Of a DNA stretch of 64,000 nucleotides, positions 39,170-50,639 are shown one piece after another. Every line of letters starts with the position of its first letter. Within the stretch, counting starts at the first letter, position 1. Source of the stretch: Nymphaea colorata (taxonomy: Eukaryota > Streptophyta > Magnoliopsida > Nymphaeales > Nymphaeaceae). The translations under genes were made by a program, and so were the position numbers. The DNA lies in contig NC_045149.1 in the NCBI RefSeq assembly GCF_008831285.2, positions 8,830,417 to 8,894,416 on the forward strand, written 5' to 3'. The notes below the pieces were generated by a model, which did not search any database, had not been told where the DNA came from, and was given only the letters and a program-made list of their open reading frames with translations.

Positions 39170-39646
39170 CTCATATGTCGTACACGTGGAGCAGTAGGTG
39201 AATCCAACCTGGTTTAGAGCTGACTTCACTTTCCAAGAAAGGCACCAACCAGAACAACTGGTTTTATAACATATAGGCACATAAAATTTTTGATAATTTT
39301 TTATATAGGATTATTCTCTTGAGTCACTGTTGGGGGGTTAAAATACAGCCCGTTAAGGAACAAGCATGATTTCCTATTGAGCATCATGGCTGAGTGTTGA
39401 ACATGACTTGATCTTACCGTAATGACTAACTCTTGTGCGTAATATGGCAGATCTCAACCTACCGCTTAATTGATTTGAGGCTATGACTTGCTGCTTGTGA
39501 TACGTCAATCTTATAGATACGTTTGCTGCTTGTGATACGTCAATCTTATAGATACGTATACAAACCCTTGAACATTTTTAACCCTTTCTGGTGTTCAGTG
39601 GAGCCAAAAAAATTTACTAGACTTGTTTAAACAAACTCAAATCTGA

Positions 39647-39694
<48 letters not shown>

Positions 39695-39927
39695 AAAGAG
39701 TAAAGATTTAAAATTTTTATTTAAAAATAAAAAACTTTTAGGAAGCTGGTGTAGGCAACTAGCCATATGCCACTGCTGGTGTCCTGCACCGACTGCTTGT
39801 TCGTTCTCTGTTCTCTGCCGTGTGAAGGCACGATACGCCGGCTGCAACTGCATTACGGTTTCAGCCTTTGATCGGACGAGTTTCGGCGTCCGGCCGTAGC
39901 GGTTTGGCTGACACTGCATGTTGTCTT
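37226..39927. other. Intergenic, microsatellites and short tandem repeats, no clear gene
   Basis: (TA)n tracts lie at about 38840-38862, 39131-39167 and 39650-39691. An imperfect 20 bp tandem (AATGAATTCAGGGTTTAA) lies near 38700-38738. Overlapping open frames at 38285-38663 on both strands have no recognised family; the minus frame is hydrophobic at its start and could be a small membrane or secreted peptide, but that is unsupported. Confidence 0.45.
39488..39558. repeat. Two-copy tandem repeat, ~36 bp unit
   Basis: The unit TTGCTGCTTGTGATACGTCA plus ATCTTATAGATACG occurs twice back to back, essentially identical, so the duplication is recent. Confidence 0.85.
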
Positions 39928-39987
39928 TATATAAGCTCCAGCAGAACTTATACAGTCCGTGGCTTCTAAAGCCTGGGGGAAGACCAG
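39928..39987 (+). promoter_or_regulatory. Candidate TATA box, transcription start and noncoding exon 1
   Basis: TATATAA at 39928-39934 is followed ~30 bp on by a non-coding segment ending in the strong donor CCAG|GTAAGG (exon end 39987). A polypyrimidine tract and acceptor TTTTTTTCAG lie at 41264-41273. The layout suggests a gene with a 5'-UTR intron (39988-41273). Inferred from signals only. Confidence 0.45.
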
Positions 39988-40776
39988 GTAAGGAAATAAA
40001 ACCCTAAATCTCTCTCTTTCTCTGGGCCGTCTTTCATGGACCGAGCAGGGTCAAGCCTGGATTGCCTATTCTGGTGCATGCAGAAATTCTTTTTCCGCTT
40101 GTGCTTGACGAATGGCTAAAACTTGAGATTACAAAGATCTGATAGTCTTGATCGGCGGAAGATGGCCTTTTCTTACCATGGATGGCTGCTTCGTTCTTTG
40201 TCACCGTGCCCCTTTTTCTTTAGGTTGTTCGCTTTCTGTGATATGTACTTCTTGTTATGTGAATCGATAAATCATTTGGGTTTCTCTTACTTTGCCCTTC
40301 TCGTGCATTGTACTAAAATAAGATTATGCTATGTAAAATTTATGCTCGATGATCGTTTTTTACTTGGCTTACTTTGTTTTAGCAAGGGGCCGTGTTCTCC
40401 GGTGTACGTTATAATTGGTGAATGTCTGAATGACGATCATGCCTAATTGGGCGTAGCTTGTTGAGGAGTGATGATGCTTGATATGATTCTATATTTTTGT
40501 TGTTGACCCTCCTTCTTGATCATGTTTGTTTAAATGTGTTCATTTTGCTTTTGATATGCTTCTCCTTTTATTTCTACAAATTAGCATGTTTACTATTTAT
40601 GGATTCTATGCTTCCTATCGACTCTATGAGTTGCGTACATCATTTAAGGACTTGGGACGTTCACTTTTGAATCTTAAGTGGTTCACCTTAATTTGTATGT
40701 AGGTCGCTGCAGGCCTATGCTTTATCCATATTTGCAAAATTGTTGCTACCAGAAATGGAAAAAGGAATTTCTGTAA

Positions 40777-41059
40777 GGGCCAGTTTGACGGCCAGATATT
40801 TTTGGAGCATTGGAAATAATGTTCAAATTTTTTTAAAAAAAATTCTTGCCCATCAAACTTGGGATGAAAAAAAAAAAGTAATTGTTGGGCTGTCCAAAGT
40901 TTCTCTTTTTTCATCTTTTGTTCTTCTCAAACTGAGAACTTTATTTTTTGGAACATAAACAAGTCCAGCAAACACAAATGGATTTTGGAAATCTGGATTT
41001 TGTTCCAATTTCTTCAATTCTTGAAATAAGTTTTTGGAAACTTTTCATCAAACGGCCCC
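40777..41059. mobile_element. PIF/Harbinger-type MITE in the candidate 5'-UTR intron
   Basis: The termini GGGCCAGTTTGACGG and CATCAAACGGCCCC are inverted repeats. A perfect TAA target duplication flanks them (40774-40776 and 41060-41062). At 283 bp it is a short relative of the element at 18211-18975, with the same GGAAAC/TTTCC-type interior and without the purine tract. Confidence 0.85.
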
Positions 41060-41273
41060 TAAGAGAGGACAATTTTTCCCCTTAAATATCCATGGGAGGC
41101 CATCTCGCCTTCTGCCAAACAGAAAATATCCGCTAATAGCTTCACATGTTTATGCATAACCTTCATTTTGCATTGGAATCTGCCACTTTCATGTGTATAT
41201 ATTGTTATTAGGTGTTATATCACAGTGGTTGTGCAATCTTTTCTTATGATAGGCATTCTTTAATTTTTTTCAG

Positions 41274-41390
41274 GTCTTAGGTGGAGATGAGGTTGTTTCT
41301 TCAACTCTAAAGCGCTCTCCATAGCAAATGGCCTCAAGTTTCGTGGCTATAAACCCACGCGCTCTTCTGTAATCTCGCCCTCTCCCTCTC
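41274..41390 (+). pseudogene. Candidate truncated gene start, cut by a solo LTR
   Basis: After the acceptor at 41273, a leader contains a 7-codon upstream frame (ATG 41286). Then an ATG in good plant context (GCAAATGGCC, 41328) opens MASSFVAINPRALL, followed by TAA at 41370-41372. The hydroxylated, basic, acid-free start looks like the beginning of an organelle transit peptide. Just downstream, the CT-rich sequence is interrupted at 41390 by a 3 kb LTR and resumes at 44433 with Ser/Leu/Arg-rich potential but no downstream exons that I recognise. Best read as a disrupted gene. Alternatively a short exon ends at the GT at 41369. The family is unknown. Confidence 0.4.
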
Positions 41391-44300
41391 TGTTAGGACC
41401 AAGACCCGGCGTCGTCCAAGCCCTCTGCCGAATGTCGATTCTCTCCCAAGATCTCTCGGAAGAGCCCGTCAGACAAAACCAAAAACAAATTATTTATAAT
41501 TTCAAAACCCGGCTGGACAGGACCCCGATGCAAAATCTCCCAGGTAGCGGTACAAGTCTAGTGTATCCCAACCCGTGAGGTTTACTCCCTACTACAAAGA
41601 ATGGGTTTGAAGGCTGTACAAAGCGCGAGCGATACAAATGAAACTCTCAATCCTCATTCACAAACCATACAACCAAACCATCCTGTCATACATGCCTAAT
41701 GAACGTGCAAACCACACCCAATCTTAATAGGTAGGCTGCTGCCCCTACGGCCGTGTCCTCGGCTCTTGAGCCTTAGAGGTACTGCTGATCAAGGCAATGG
41801 CCATAGCCAGGCTAAAAACAAAGCATGTAATAAAACACCAAATCCACGTAGCTATAGGGGGTTGAGAAGATCACCGGCCAAGGCTAAGCTTGGCCGGTGA
41901 TCTTCTCAACCCCCTATAGCTACGTGGATTTGGTGTTTTATTACATGCTTTGTTTTTAGCCTGGCTACGGCCATTGCCTTGGTCCGCAAGATGACCCAGA
42001 GGTGAAAACCAGACCTCGGGTATTGCAGCAACGGGCAATGAAGAGGCTCGGCCCTCCTGGCCGAGGAAGAGGTAGACTCCCGCCGAAGATGGCTGTTGCT
42101 CGGGGGCTGAGATCTACCTTGATAAGCGGCACGCCTTGCCGCTATGGAGGAGGTGAAGTTGGCTCCTTGTGAAGAAGGCGCCCACTTAGATGCACTCTTT
42201 GCTCGGCCTCGTAGAAGAGGTGGTCCACCTTGGGTGGAGGGTAGGCTAAGTTGGGTAGGTAAGGTAGGTTAGGTCGGATTGGATTGGAATGGATTCGGGT
42301 GAAATAGGTTCGGGTGAGGCTAGGTTGGTGGGTTCGGTCAAGGTCTAAGAGGGGGGCTAAGTCTAGGTCAAGTTGACCTTAGGTGGGCTAGGTCAAGTGG
42401 GTCTAGCTGGGTTAGGTTCATGCGAGGAAGATGGTAAGTGCGTGGAGGTCAAGCGGTTATGGAAGGTGAAGCGTGTGGCTGGATAAGGGAGGTGGAACCG
42501 TGTGGCAAAGATGGAAACACGTGAGGGTGAGGTGGTTTCCTACTATGGCGGGTGATGGACTAGATTCTAGGAAAGGCTAGGAGGGGATCTCGTGGATAAG
42601 GGGTTACTTTATTGGGAGAGAGGCGAGATGACAAGGGAGGATGTGCCATGCTGGCTCCTTTCCAAGATTATTTCCTCCAAAGATGGCGGGTGGGATTGCC
42701 TTTGTAGAATGGCTAATCCTTCCACCCGATCCTTCCTAGATTGTCACTAGGATGTTGCCTAATTCAGCTCTACGTACTTGGACACCCACGCATCCAGATT
42801 CACTAGCTGCTGGTTGCCATCTTTGATCACGCCAATGATGATTGACACGTGTCGGGCCTAGATGAAGGGCATGAGGAATTGGCTAAGGCTACCTTAGCTC
42901 CTTCCAAATTGAGCTCCGTGTGAAGATGAGGCAAGTGTGGCAGCTAGGATTTGGAGTGGATTCCCGCTCATCCTCAATTCAAACAAATGACCAAAATCGG
43001 CCAAACGTTCAAATCCAAATAAAATGAATAATCATTTATGCAAGGGCAATTTAGGAAACTTCACCAGATCACTGGAAAACCTAATTCATTGCCGGAATGG
43101 GTGTTGCTTTCACCGGTTGGCCACGCTGGTGCAATTGGCCCTACTTCTCCAAGGTTGGTCTGCAGACAGTCATATTTCCATCAATGTTTCATCAGCCAAA
43201 TGGTATCCAATCTAATATGTCGTAGACGAGGACGAGACAAATCCAACGGTACCAAGAACTCTTTCAGACTGCCGACGGATCGCCGAAAAACGACCATTAA
43301 TTAGACAGGTCTGCCGCTGGTCGCGGCAGAACGATGGCGACGATACAGTTCTGTTTGGCTGCAGATTTGCATACCAAAATGGATTCCAATCTTAATGAAA
43401 TTTGAATAGGTGATAGCTGACCTCAAGACGATTCCAACGGCGTATTATACATGCTGAAACTCTCAGGGAATCACCAGATCCAGATCAAAGAACAGGAACC
43501 TGCCGCTGAAAACGATCGAAACGTGGTGGCGGCGGATGTTCTGTTTCTTGTACGATTTGACCGCCCAAATGAACTCCAAACGCCAACAAATTTGGGTATG
43601 TTATAGAGGACGTCGAGACGATTCCAATATGGCTCGTCCTCTAACTCTCGGTAGATCTTCAGATATGGCTGTTTGAACAGTCAAGTATTTCTGGTCTCTG
43701 CTTGAGCGTGCGCGACCAAGAGCGAGTTTCCTTCAGTGAACGACATAAGAGGAGAAGGAGAAGTCCCACGAGGGGAGAGGAGAGAGAAAATGGAATTTCA
43801 ATTCTTCATTATCAAAAAGTCTCCCTAGGGTTTCATGCCCTAGAGAATATATACAAGAGAGAGCGTCTCGGTTCACTTACTCCTAACACAATATGGTACA
43901 AGAACTTAAGCAAATCAATTCTAAAAATGTCTCAAAACGAGACAATACAAAAAGCACTAAGACAAGAGTACTATAAAGCAAATGGGCATGGATCCAAACT
44001 CGTTTTGCCCGCTCCATTGTGTCCCTGACTTGTGGGTCCGAGTATAACTTACCAAGGTTCACCCTAGGCTGATCCGTAGCTTGGTTGATGTCTCGACGCT
44101 CTGCTTTGGTTTGGCCTAAACTGGGCCCTGGTCCACTGCCCTGGTCCCTGTCAATCTCTGAACTCAGTCTAAGCCATGCTTCACCCTTTTTGACCTTAGC
44201 TGCTCCGCCCGCTCCTCCCACTGCAGCCACATAAGTAATGCTCGTGGGGTCTACAAGTGTCGAACCCTGAACCATGCCAAGGTTAACCTCACAAGATAAA

Positions 44301-44432
44301 GAGGGTGTAGGCTTGTCAGGTGGTAATCATCATCGTGCCCAGCTATACCCTACACCGCTGGTCGGCTCCACTCCATGGCTCTTGGCCATGCCCTCGGCAG
44401 TCCTCGACGGTGCCAAAATTAGGCATGTATCA
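41391..44432 (-). mobile_element. Solo LTR of a second retrotransposon family
   Basis: Plus-strand ends are TGTTAGGACC and GCATGTATCA (TG...CA). CTCTC flanks both sides (41386-41390 and 44433-44437), fitting a 5 bp target duplication, although the site is itself CT-rich. No reverse transcriptase or integrase frame lies inside the 3,042 bp. I favour minus orientation (starting TGATACATGCCTAATTTTGG) because a TATA-like GTATATATTC near 43845-43855 and a leader-like region follow in that direction. It is unrelated in sequence to the LTRs at 3224 and 45071. It includes the hairpin at 41791-41980 and a GGTTAGGTT/GGGTTAGGT-rich stretch (about 42230-42420). Confidence 0.6.
41791..41980. repeat. 190 bp near-perfect palindrome (92 bp arms, 6 bp loop)
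   Basis: Arm 41791-41882 and arm 41889-41980 are reverse complements with one mismatch (CCATAGCC against CCGTAGCC) around the loop GCTAAG. A transcript from either strand would form a long, nearly perfect hairpin. Confidence 0.97.
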
Positions 44433-44589
44433 CTCTCCCTCTCCCTTTCCTCCCTCGGTCACACGCGGCGTCGTTCCCCTCCTTCCCCTGCTCATGAATT
44501 AAATAATAAAGCCAAAGATAGTTCGTTTTTCATCCGCCGTTTCATTTCTAATTTCAATTTAAATGCTCTGGCTGATTTTTTACTTACTA

Positions 44590-45070
44590 GGCTATTACAT
44601 TACCAAAAAAAAAATGGATTCACCTATGAAAGCTAAACATCAGTGAGACTACTTGACATTCGGCTTTAAATGTCGATGAAAATTAATTTTTACCGACATC
44701 CAAAACAAACGTTGGTGAAAGTAACCTTCATTCGCTCTTATTGCCAACATGTCATTGAAATTGATCTTTTATTGACATTCAGTTCAAAAGCATTGATGAA
44801 CATATTACTGCTATCAACGGTTAGAAAAAAACATTGGTGAAAGGTAGTATTTCCCGATGCATGTACCTATGATGTCATTTGAAGTTGAGTTTTTACCAAC
44901 ATCCAACTTGAAAACGTCGCTAAACATGTCACTATTACTAACATTTTGTTGTGATAATTTTTTTTACCGACGTTTATTTTGTAAATATCGATAAAAAAAA
45001 AGTTTTATTGACATGTGGTCATGCTCGCGTCGCTCAATGTCTCTTTTGTCGACACATGTAAAACATTAGT
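44590..45070. mobile_element. CACTA-like end with degenerate subterminal repeats
   Basis: The CATTACCAAAAAAAAAATGG start is followed by about six degenerate ~60 bp units. Each carries a TTTTACCGACATCCAA-like word and a matching ...TTGGTGAAA/CGTCGNTNAA partner. This density of oriented and inverted subterminal words is typical of CACTA elements. The gypsy element inserted at the right edge (target TTAGT); no continuation is clear after 55420. Confidence 0.5.
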
Positions 45071-48000
45071 TGTAACGTTCGACATTTTCAGGTGGGTCGG
45101 ATCGGGCCCAGACCCGGACCCAAATCCACTTACATGAGGAGCCCGACGCGGGGGCTTTTTCCGCCTTGTCTTCCACTTCATCTTTTTCCTTTGGCTCGAC
45201 CGTGTGAGGAGAGGAAGGCGGAAGTGTGGCGGCGGCGGCAACAGCGTTGCACAGGTAAGTCGTCGGTCTCTCTCTCCCTATCCCTTCTTTCTTCCTTCTT
45301 CTCCTTTGCCACTCTCACGCGCTATCGCCCTCTCTGTCTGTCTCTCCCCTCTCTGCAGCGTTCAATCTACCCGCATGCTCTCCCTCTCCCTCCACTGAAC
45401 ACATCAACAGAAGCCGCTCCCTCTCGTGTTGTCTCACTTCCTTACCCACGATCTATCTATTAGAGCACACTCTCGGTCTTTCTGTTTCCTCCCTCTCCCG
45501 TATTGTGCCCCTCTTCCTCTCACACTACCTGCACCCTCCTCCTGGCCACACGCTCGCTCCCCATTTTCTGATTGTCTTTCCCCTTTTCCGCAACTGAGCA
45601 CTCTTCCTCACTGATTATTTCACTATATTATCGTTGTTTGATCGGATGTCAGCTTGGAGACGTGTTCTTCTCCCTCATAACAACGACTAGACGGCGTTGG
45701 TGGTGGTGGCATTGCATGATTTTTGCTGTTTGGGGATCGTTTGAACGCTTGAGGTGGCTGCCAGAAGCATTATAGCAGTTTGGATTCTTAAATTGGGGTG
45801 ATCAAGGCCTAATCGAGCCTAGATTGTTGTATGTTTGTTGTTGGAGCATGGATAATTATTAATGGAGCATGCTAGATTTAAGATTTGATGAATTAAGATG
45901 TTTGTTAACGACGTTACTATTTTGAAGAAGGTTTAGGAATCATGTGGAGGGACAATGATCCATGTCTACAATGATCTTATAGGCATGATGAGTTGATTTT
46001 CGAAGCATTTAGGGAGCACCGTAGAGATTGTATTGTTGTGGAGAAGGTTTAGAACAGTTTTAACAAGCTTGGGAAATAGGCTTCTATTGATGTACATATG
46101 CGTTGTATGTTGATAATTTTAATTGCGGGGAAGACGCCTCAACTAAAGAAAGCTAATGAGAAATGTGTTAGCAGTGGATTGATTGCTGAGTTTTGATGTT
46201 TGGTGGCAATGTCAAAAAGTTTGGAATAGGCTTATTGGAGGGCTTGTAGGTCGACTCTACCCGTCGACACCCTCTTGAGGCGATAACATGTGCATCAATG
46301 ATTTTGTTTTATATTAGTATGCATTGCGAACTAAACCAGTAGAGAATTTAGTCATTTACCAATTGTGTATGTTTGCAGGTACACCGGGTACGTTCAGTAG
46401 ACCTTGAGCAACTAGACGTGAAGCTCGAGGCACTTTGGAGCGTTTTATGGACATGCGACAGGTATGGCGGCATTCCAAGTAAATCCCTGCCTGGGGCCAT
46501 TGTGTTTATGTGTGTTCTTATGATCGTGGGATCCTAGGATTGTGATGTGATTGAATGATTGTTTTGTGAGTGAATGTATGTATGCATGCAAATGATTTGA
46601 TATATGATAAGATTTGTTTTCAAAAGCTATTAGAAACTTGTTTTGAAAATGTTACGCATTGCATGTGCATGCTAGAATTGATAACTGCTTAGGACAGATG
46701 AGGTGGGGGCATCGAGTTGAGTGTCTCCTCGACCCCAATCATGCATTAGAAAGTATTATAAAAAGATAATTTCCTATGACAACTACGAGCCAGTAACGGA
46801 TCGAGACTACTCTTCGTGGTTCGGAAAGATGTGACTAATGTGTGTGAAATTGAATGTTGTGATTTGTTGCATATGCATTGCAATGGGCATTGATGCAATT
46901 GAATAAATTGAAGGGTAGTTGTACCCATATTGTTATGAAGGGTAGCTAAGACTGCTAATGTTATGTGTAGCCCTTTTGTGGAGGCAATTAGAGGTGTGGG
47001 TCCACTTGTGAAGTGAACCAACCTCATGAGTTAGCTAGTCATTTTGTGAATGATTTGTCATGTAACAAGATTTGTTTTGGAAAAGTATTAGAAGCTCGTT
47101 TTGAAAATTGCTACGCATTTTCATGTACATGCTAGAATTGATAACTGTTTAGGACAGTTGATTTGGGGTATCGAGTAGAATGTCTCCTCGATCCCGATTG
47201 TGCATTAGAGAGCACCATAGAATGATAATTGCGTAGGACTACTACGAGCTATCACAGATCGATATTACTCTTCGGGATTTGGCAAAGTTTTGAAAGATGT
47301 GTTTGATAAGATGTGAGTCTTTATAAATGTGAATGTTGTGATTTGTTGCATATGCATAGTCGTGGGCAATGATGCAAATGAATGAATTGGAGGGTAGTTG
47401 TACTCGTACTGTATGACGGCTAGTTAAGAATGTAATGATCTGTGTGGCCCTCGTGTGGAGGCAATTGGAGGTGTCGGTGCACTCGTGAAGTGTACCAACC
47501 TCATGAGCTAGCCAGTCATTTTGTGAATGTGCTAATATAATGGTAATAATGAATGAATAAGAGATGAGAGGTCAGTGTTATGTGGCTATGTGTTTGGGAG
47601 TTGTCCTGCCTTCGCCACTGGTCTCACCTGTTCGGAGCGCAGGCGGTGCAAGGCCCCAGGATATTGTTGTGTAATGTGCTTGGAGCGTTGAGCCCCCGCT
47701 TTCCCAACCTGGGTGTCTTAAGGAAGGCTGAGTATCTCTCTTTGGAATTCAAACACTCGTAAATGAGTGCTCTACTGCTGCAGCGGGTGAATGGATCCAT
47801 ATTATTATGGGCCACCACGAGTGTTGTCTCTCAGTTGTAGGCTGCCCAAGGTGTGCACGTGTCTGTGTTTGCACGCACAAGAACTATTAATTCACTAAAG
47901 CTAATGAAAAAGAAAGTACATGAATGAAGTGTATGTGATTGATGTACATGTTAATCGAAATTGTGTTATCTTGGCCATTGAATGGTCTTTACATGTCGTG

Positions 48001-48229
48001 GTCTATGTGAGGGGTCTTCTTGGCAAAGGATGTGATTATGCCATGACACAACATGATGATGAGTTTTTTTATGATTGTATTATCTCATATTTGAGTCCTA
48101 CCTAAGTGATTTTGCCTCATTGTTTCGAATGACATAGTTCCCTCCTTCTTGAATTGTTGTGTAGTTGAACTTCAATGCTTTAAGTTTAAAAAAAAAATTG
48201 TTCGAGGGTCAAAATGTTGGGGTGTGACA
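45071..48229 (+). repeat. 5' LTR (3,159 bp)
   Basis: It is ~307 bp shorter than the 3' LTR, mainly because of a deletion near 48105: CCTACCTAAG joins directly to the distal GCCTCATTGTTT. The deletion removes the segment that in the 3' LTR holds TTATATAAATAAAAG. It contains two copies of a ~459 bp module beginning TACGCATT (46653 and 47112). Confidence 0.92.
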
Positions 48230-48233
48230 GCTT

Positions 48234-48245
48234 TGGTATTAGAGC
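48234..48245 (+). promoter_or_regulatory. Primer binding site, initiator tRNA-Met type
   Basis: TGGTATTAGAGC begins 4 bases after the LTR end. It differs by one base (T for C) from the canonical TGGTATCAGAGC that pairs with the 3' end of tRNA-Met. Confidence 0.85.
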
Positions 48246-48469
48246 TATGGCAAAATCTCACTATGAATGTGAGTTAAAGACTATTTGTGAAGCTGTGTTG
48301 CCCAGGTGCGCGATACTTGATTGAATTGTTATTGTAGTTTTAATTTATGGTAAATTATACATACATAATGTGATTGATGTGTTGAGATTTTGTGCTGATG
48401 CACTTCTGCGATTTTACTTGAGAGATTAGTCATGGACCTTGTTTGATAATGAAGGTTTTTTTTGTAAAG

Positions 48470-48930
48470 ATGAAGTACCAATGTAGGGTTAAGAAGCGAG
48501 CTGGGTCGACTACGAAGGCAGAAAGAGATAAGTTCAACCCATTATGATGGGCATACCTCATTGGATGATAGTACGTCAGGGCAACAGTACGCTCAGACTA
48601 GTGTGAGCGCCAAAACCCTATCAAGACAGAGGAATGGATTGAAGAGGGTGAACGCATCTTTGAGCTCCTTAAGATTTCAGAATGTGACAAAGTTAACTAT
48701 AGTTCGTATTTTGTTAAAAGGTGATGCCAAACGGTGGACGTGGAGACCCACCCATTTCACTTACGTGCACAGTTGGTAATTCGTAAGTTTTAGTAGGTTT
48801 GATGTCATTTTGGGTATGGATTGACTATGCACGCATTATGCCAACATGGATTGTAGAAAGAAACAGATACCATTGTGGACTAATAAGATGAAATCAATGG
48901 AATTCTAAGCATGGGTTGCCAATCACACTG
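48470..48930 (+). pseudogene. gag remnant joined to protease tail (internal deletion)
   Basis: 48561-48779 encodes a gag-like stretch ending LLKGDAKRW. Within ~50 bases the sequence jumps to a protease-like tail equivalent to FDVILGMDWL...DCRKK, read in another frame with a stop (about 48798-48865). The gag C-terminus, zinc knuckle and protease catalytic region are therefore missing. The internal region is only 3.7 kb, short for this clade. Confidence 0.75.
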
Positions 48931-48938
48931 ATAATATA

Positions 48939-50227
48939 TTGGTGTCTGCACTAAAGGCTAAACGATTGTTAGAAAATGAGAATGTTGCATTCTTGGTCAA
49001 CGTGTTGACCAATGAGACTGAGCCGGTGAAGTTACAAGATGTTGCCATTGTGAGTGAGTATCCCGATGTGTTCTTGGAAGAGCTATCGAGTTTGCTTCCA
49101 ACACAAGAAGTTGAATTCAAGATAGAGTTGTTACCAGAGACAACTCTTATTTCTAAGGCATTATACCGTATGACACTGGCAAAGTTGGAAGAACTGAAGA
49201 AGCAATTGCAGGAACTCTTAGATAAAGGCTTCATTCGACCTAGTGTGTCACCGTGGGGAACACCAGTATTGTTTGTTAAAAAGAAAGCTGGAACCATGCG
49301 CTTGAGTATAGATGACCGCATGTTGAATCAAGTCACAATCTACAATAAGTATCTGCTTCCTAGGATTGAAGACTTGTTTGATCAACTCAAGAATGCAAAG
49401 GTATTCTCCAAGATCGATCTGAGGACATGTTATCATCAACTTTTGATACGGGAGGAAGACGTTGTTAAGACTTCCAAACTAGATATGGACACTATGAATT
49501 CAGGGTCATGCCTTTTGGGTTGACCAATGCTCCCGCAACGTTTATGGACATCATGAATCGGGTTTTCCAAGACTACTTGGATCGATTTGTTATTGTTTTG
49601 TTGATGACATTTTGGTGTACTCAGATAATGAGGCAGAACACAGAGATCACTTAAGGAGTATGTTGGGTATTTTGCACAAGCATAAGTTATATGTCAAGTA
49701 CTCAAAATGTGAATTTTGGCTAAAGAGAGTAAACTTCCTTGGTCATGTGATCTCGAAGGATGGAATTTTCGTTGATCCGGCTAAGGTGTCGGCTGTACAG
49801 GACTACAAGAAGCTATGCAATGCAACTGAGGTTAGAAGCTTTTGGAGATTGGCTAGATATTATCGCAGGTTTATACAAGTCTTTTCGAAAATTGCTACTC
49901 CCATAACTAAGCTATTAAGAAAATTAGTAAAGTTTGTTTGGAATGAAGAGTGCGAAAAGAGTTTCCAATCTTTGAAGGACAAACCTACCACCGCCCCTAT
50001 TTTGACGCTCACATCGGGTCATTCTGGATTTGTGGTGTACACCGATGCATCGGAAATCGATTATGGTCGTGTATTGATGCAACATGGCCGTGTAGTGGCT
50101 TATGCATCAATATAGTTGAACGCACATGAGCAACACTATCATACTCATGATTTGGAGTTGGGAGCAGGCATGTTTGCACTGAATATATGGAGACACTAGT
50201 GCAATTTTTGAGGTGTTTACAGACCAC
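48939..50227 (+). pseudogene. Reverse transcriptase / RNase H remnant (Ty3/gypsy pol)
   Basis: 48939-49523 carries the RT start: [20 protein letters not shown] and [17 protein letters not shown], with the first catalytic Asp. A frame change near 49480 moves the [14 protein letters not shown] block to another frame. A lost base in the T run near 49598 shifts the catalytic VDD. 49612-50115 resumes with the thumb (SKCEFWLKRVNFLGHVISKD) and connection to an RNase H-like VVYTDAS. A stop at 50113 (TAG) and others follow in the YAS...HDLELGA region. Non-functional. Confidence 0.9.
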
Positions 50228-50639
50228 AAGTCATTGAAGTACATATTCTCCCAAAAAAGATCTCAATTTGAGACAAAGAAGATGGATTGAAAACTTAAAG
50301 GATTATGATTTCACAATATCATATCATCTAGGCAAGACGAATGTGTTGGCTGATGCTTTGAGCATACATGCTAAGGCAACAATGTGCAGTATGTTGACTC
50401 ATTCTTGGACATTGTTGCAAGATGTGATAGCATGACAGCCTCACCTTTGTGATGAGAACAAAGCAACGATGACTGCCGTGATACGACATCCTTTGATGGA
50501 AGAACTTATATTGAAACAAAAACAAGATCCCGATATTGCTAAGAACATGGAAGAAAGTAGGAAGACAGATTCTTCTTGGTATCAAAAGGAAGATGGTTTA
50601 TTGTGGTTTCGACAAAGATTGTAGGTCCCTAGAGATAAA

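Noticed and set aside
44274-44636. 120-residue plus-strand frame
   Set aside because: It crosses the end of the solo LTR and a CT-rich tract. No domain is recognised and it cannot be a single gene given the insertion boundary.
45092-45775. Ser/Pro/Leu-rich frames of 60-120 residues
   Set aside because: They lie within the CT-rich part of the 5' LTR, and the same frames recur in the 3' LTR at about 52200-52615.
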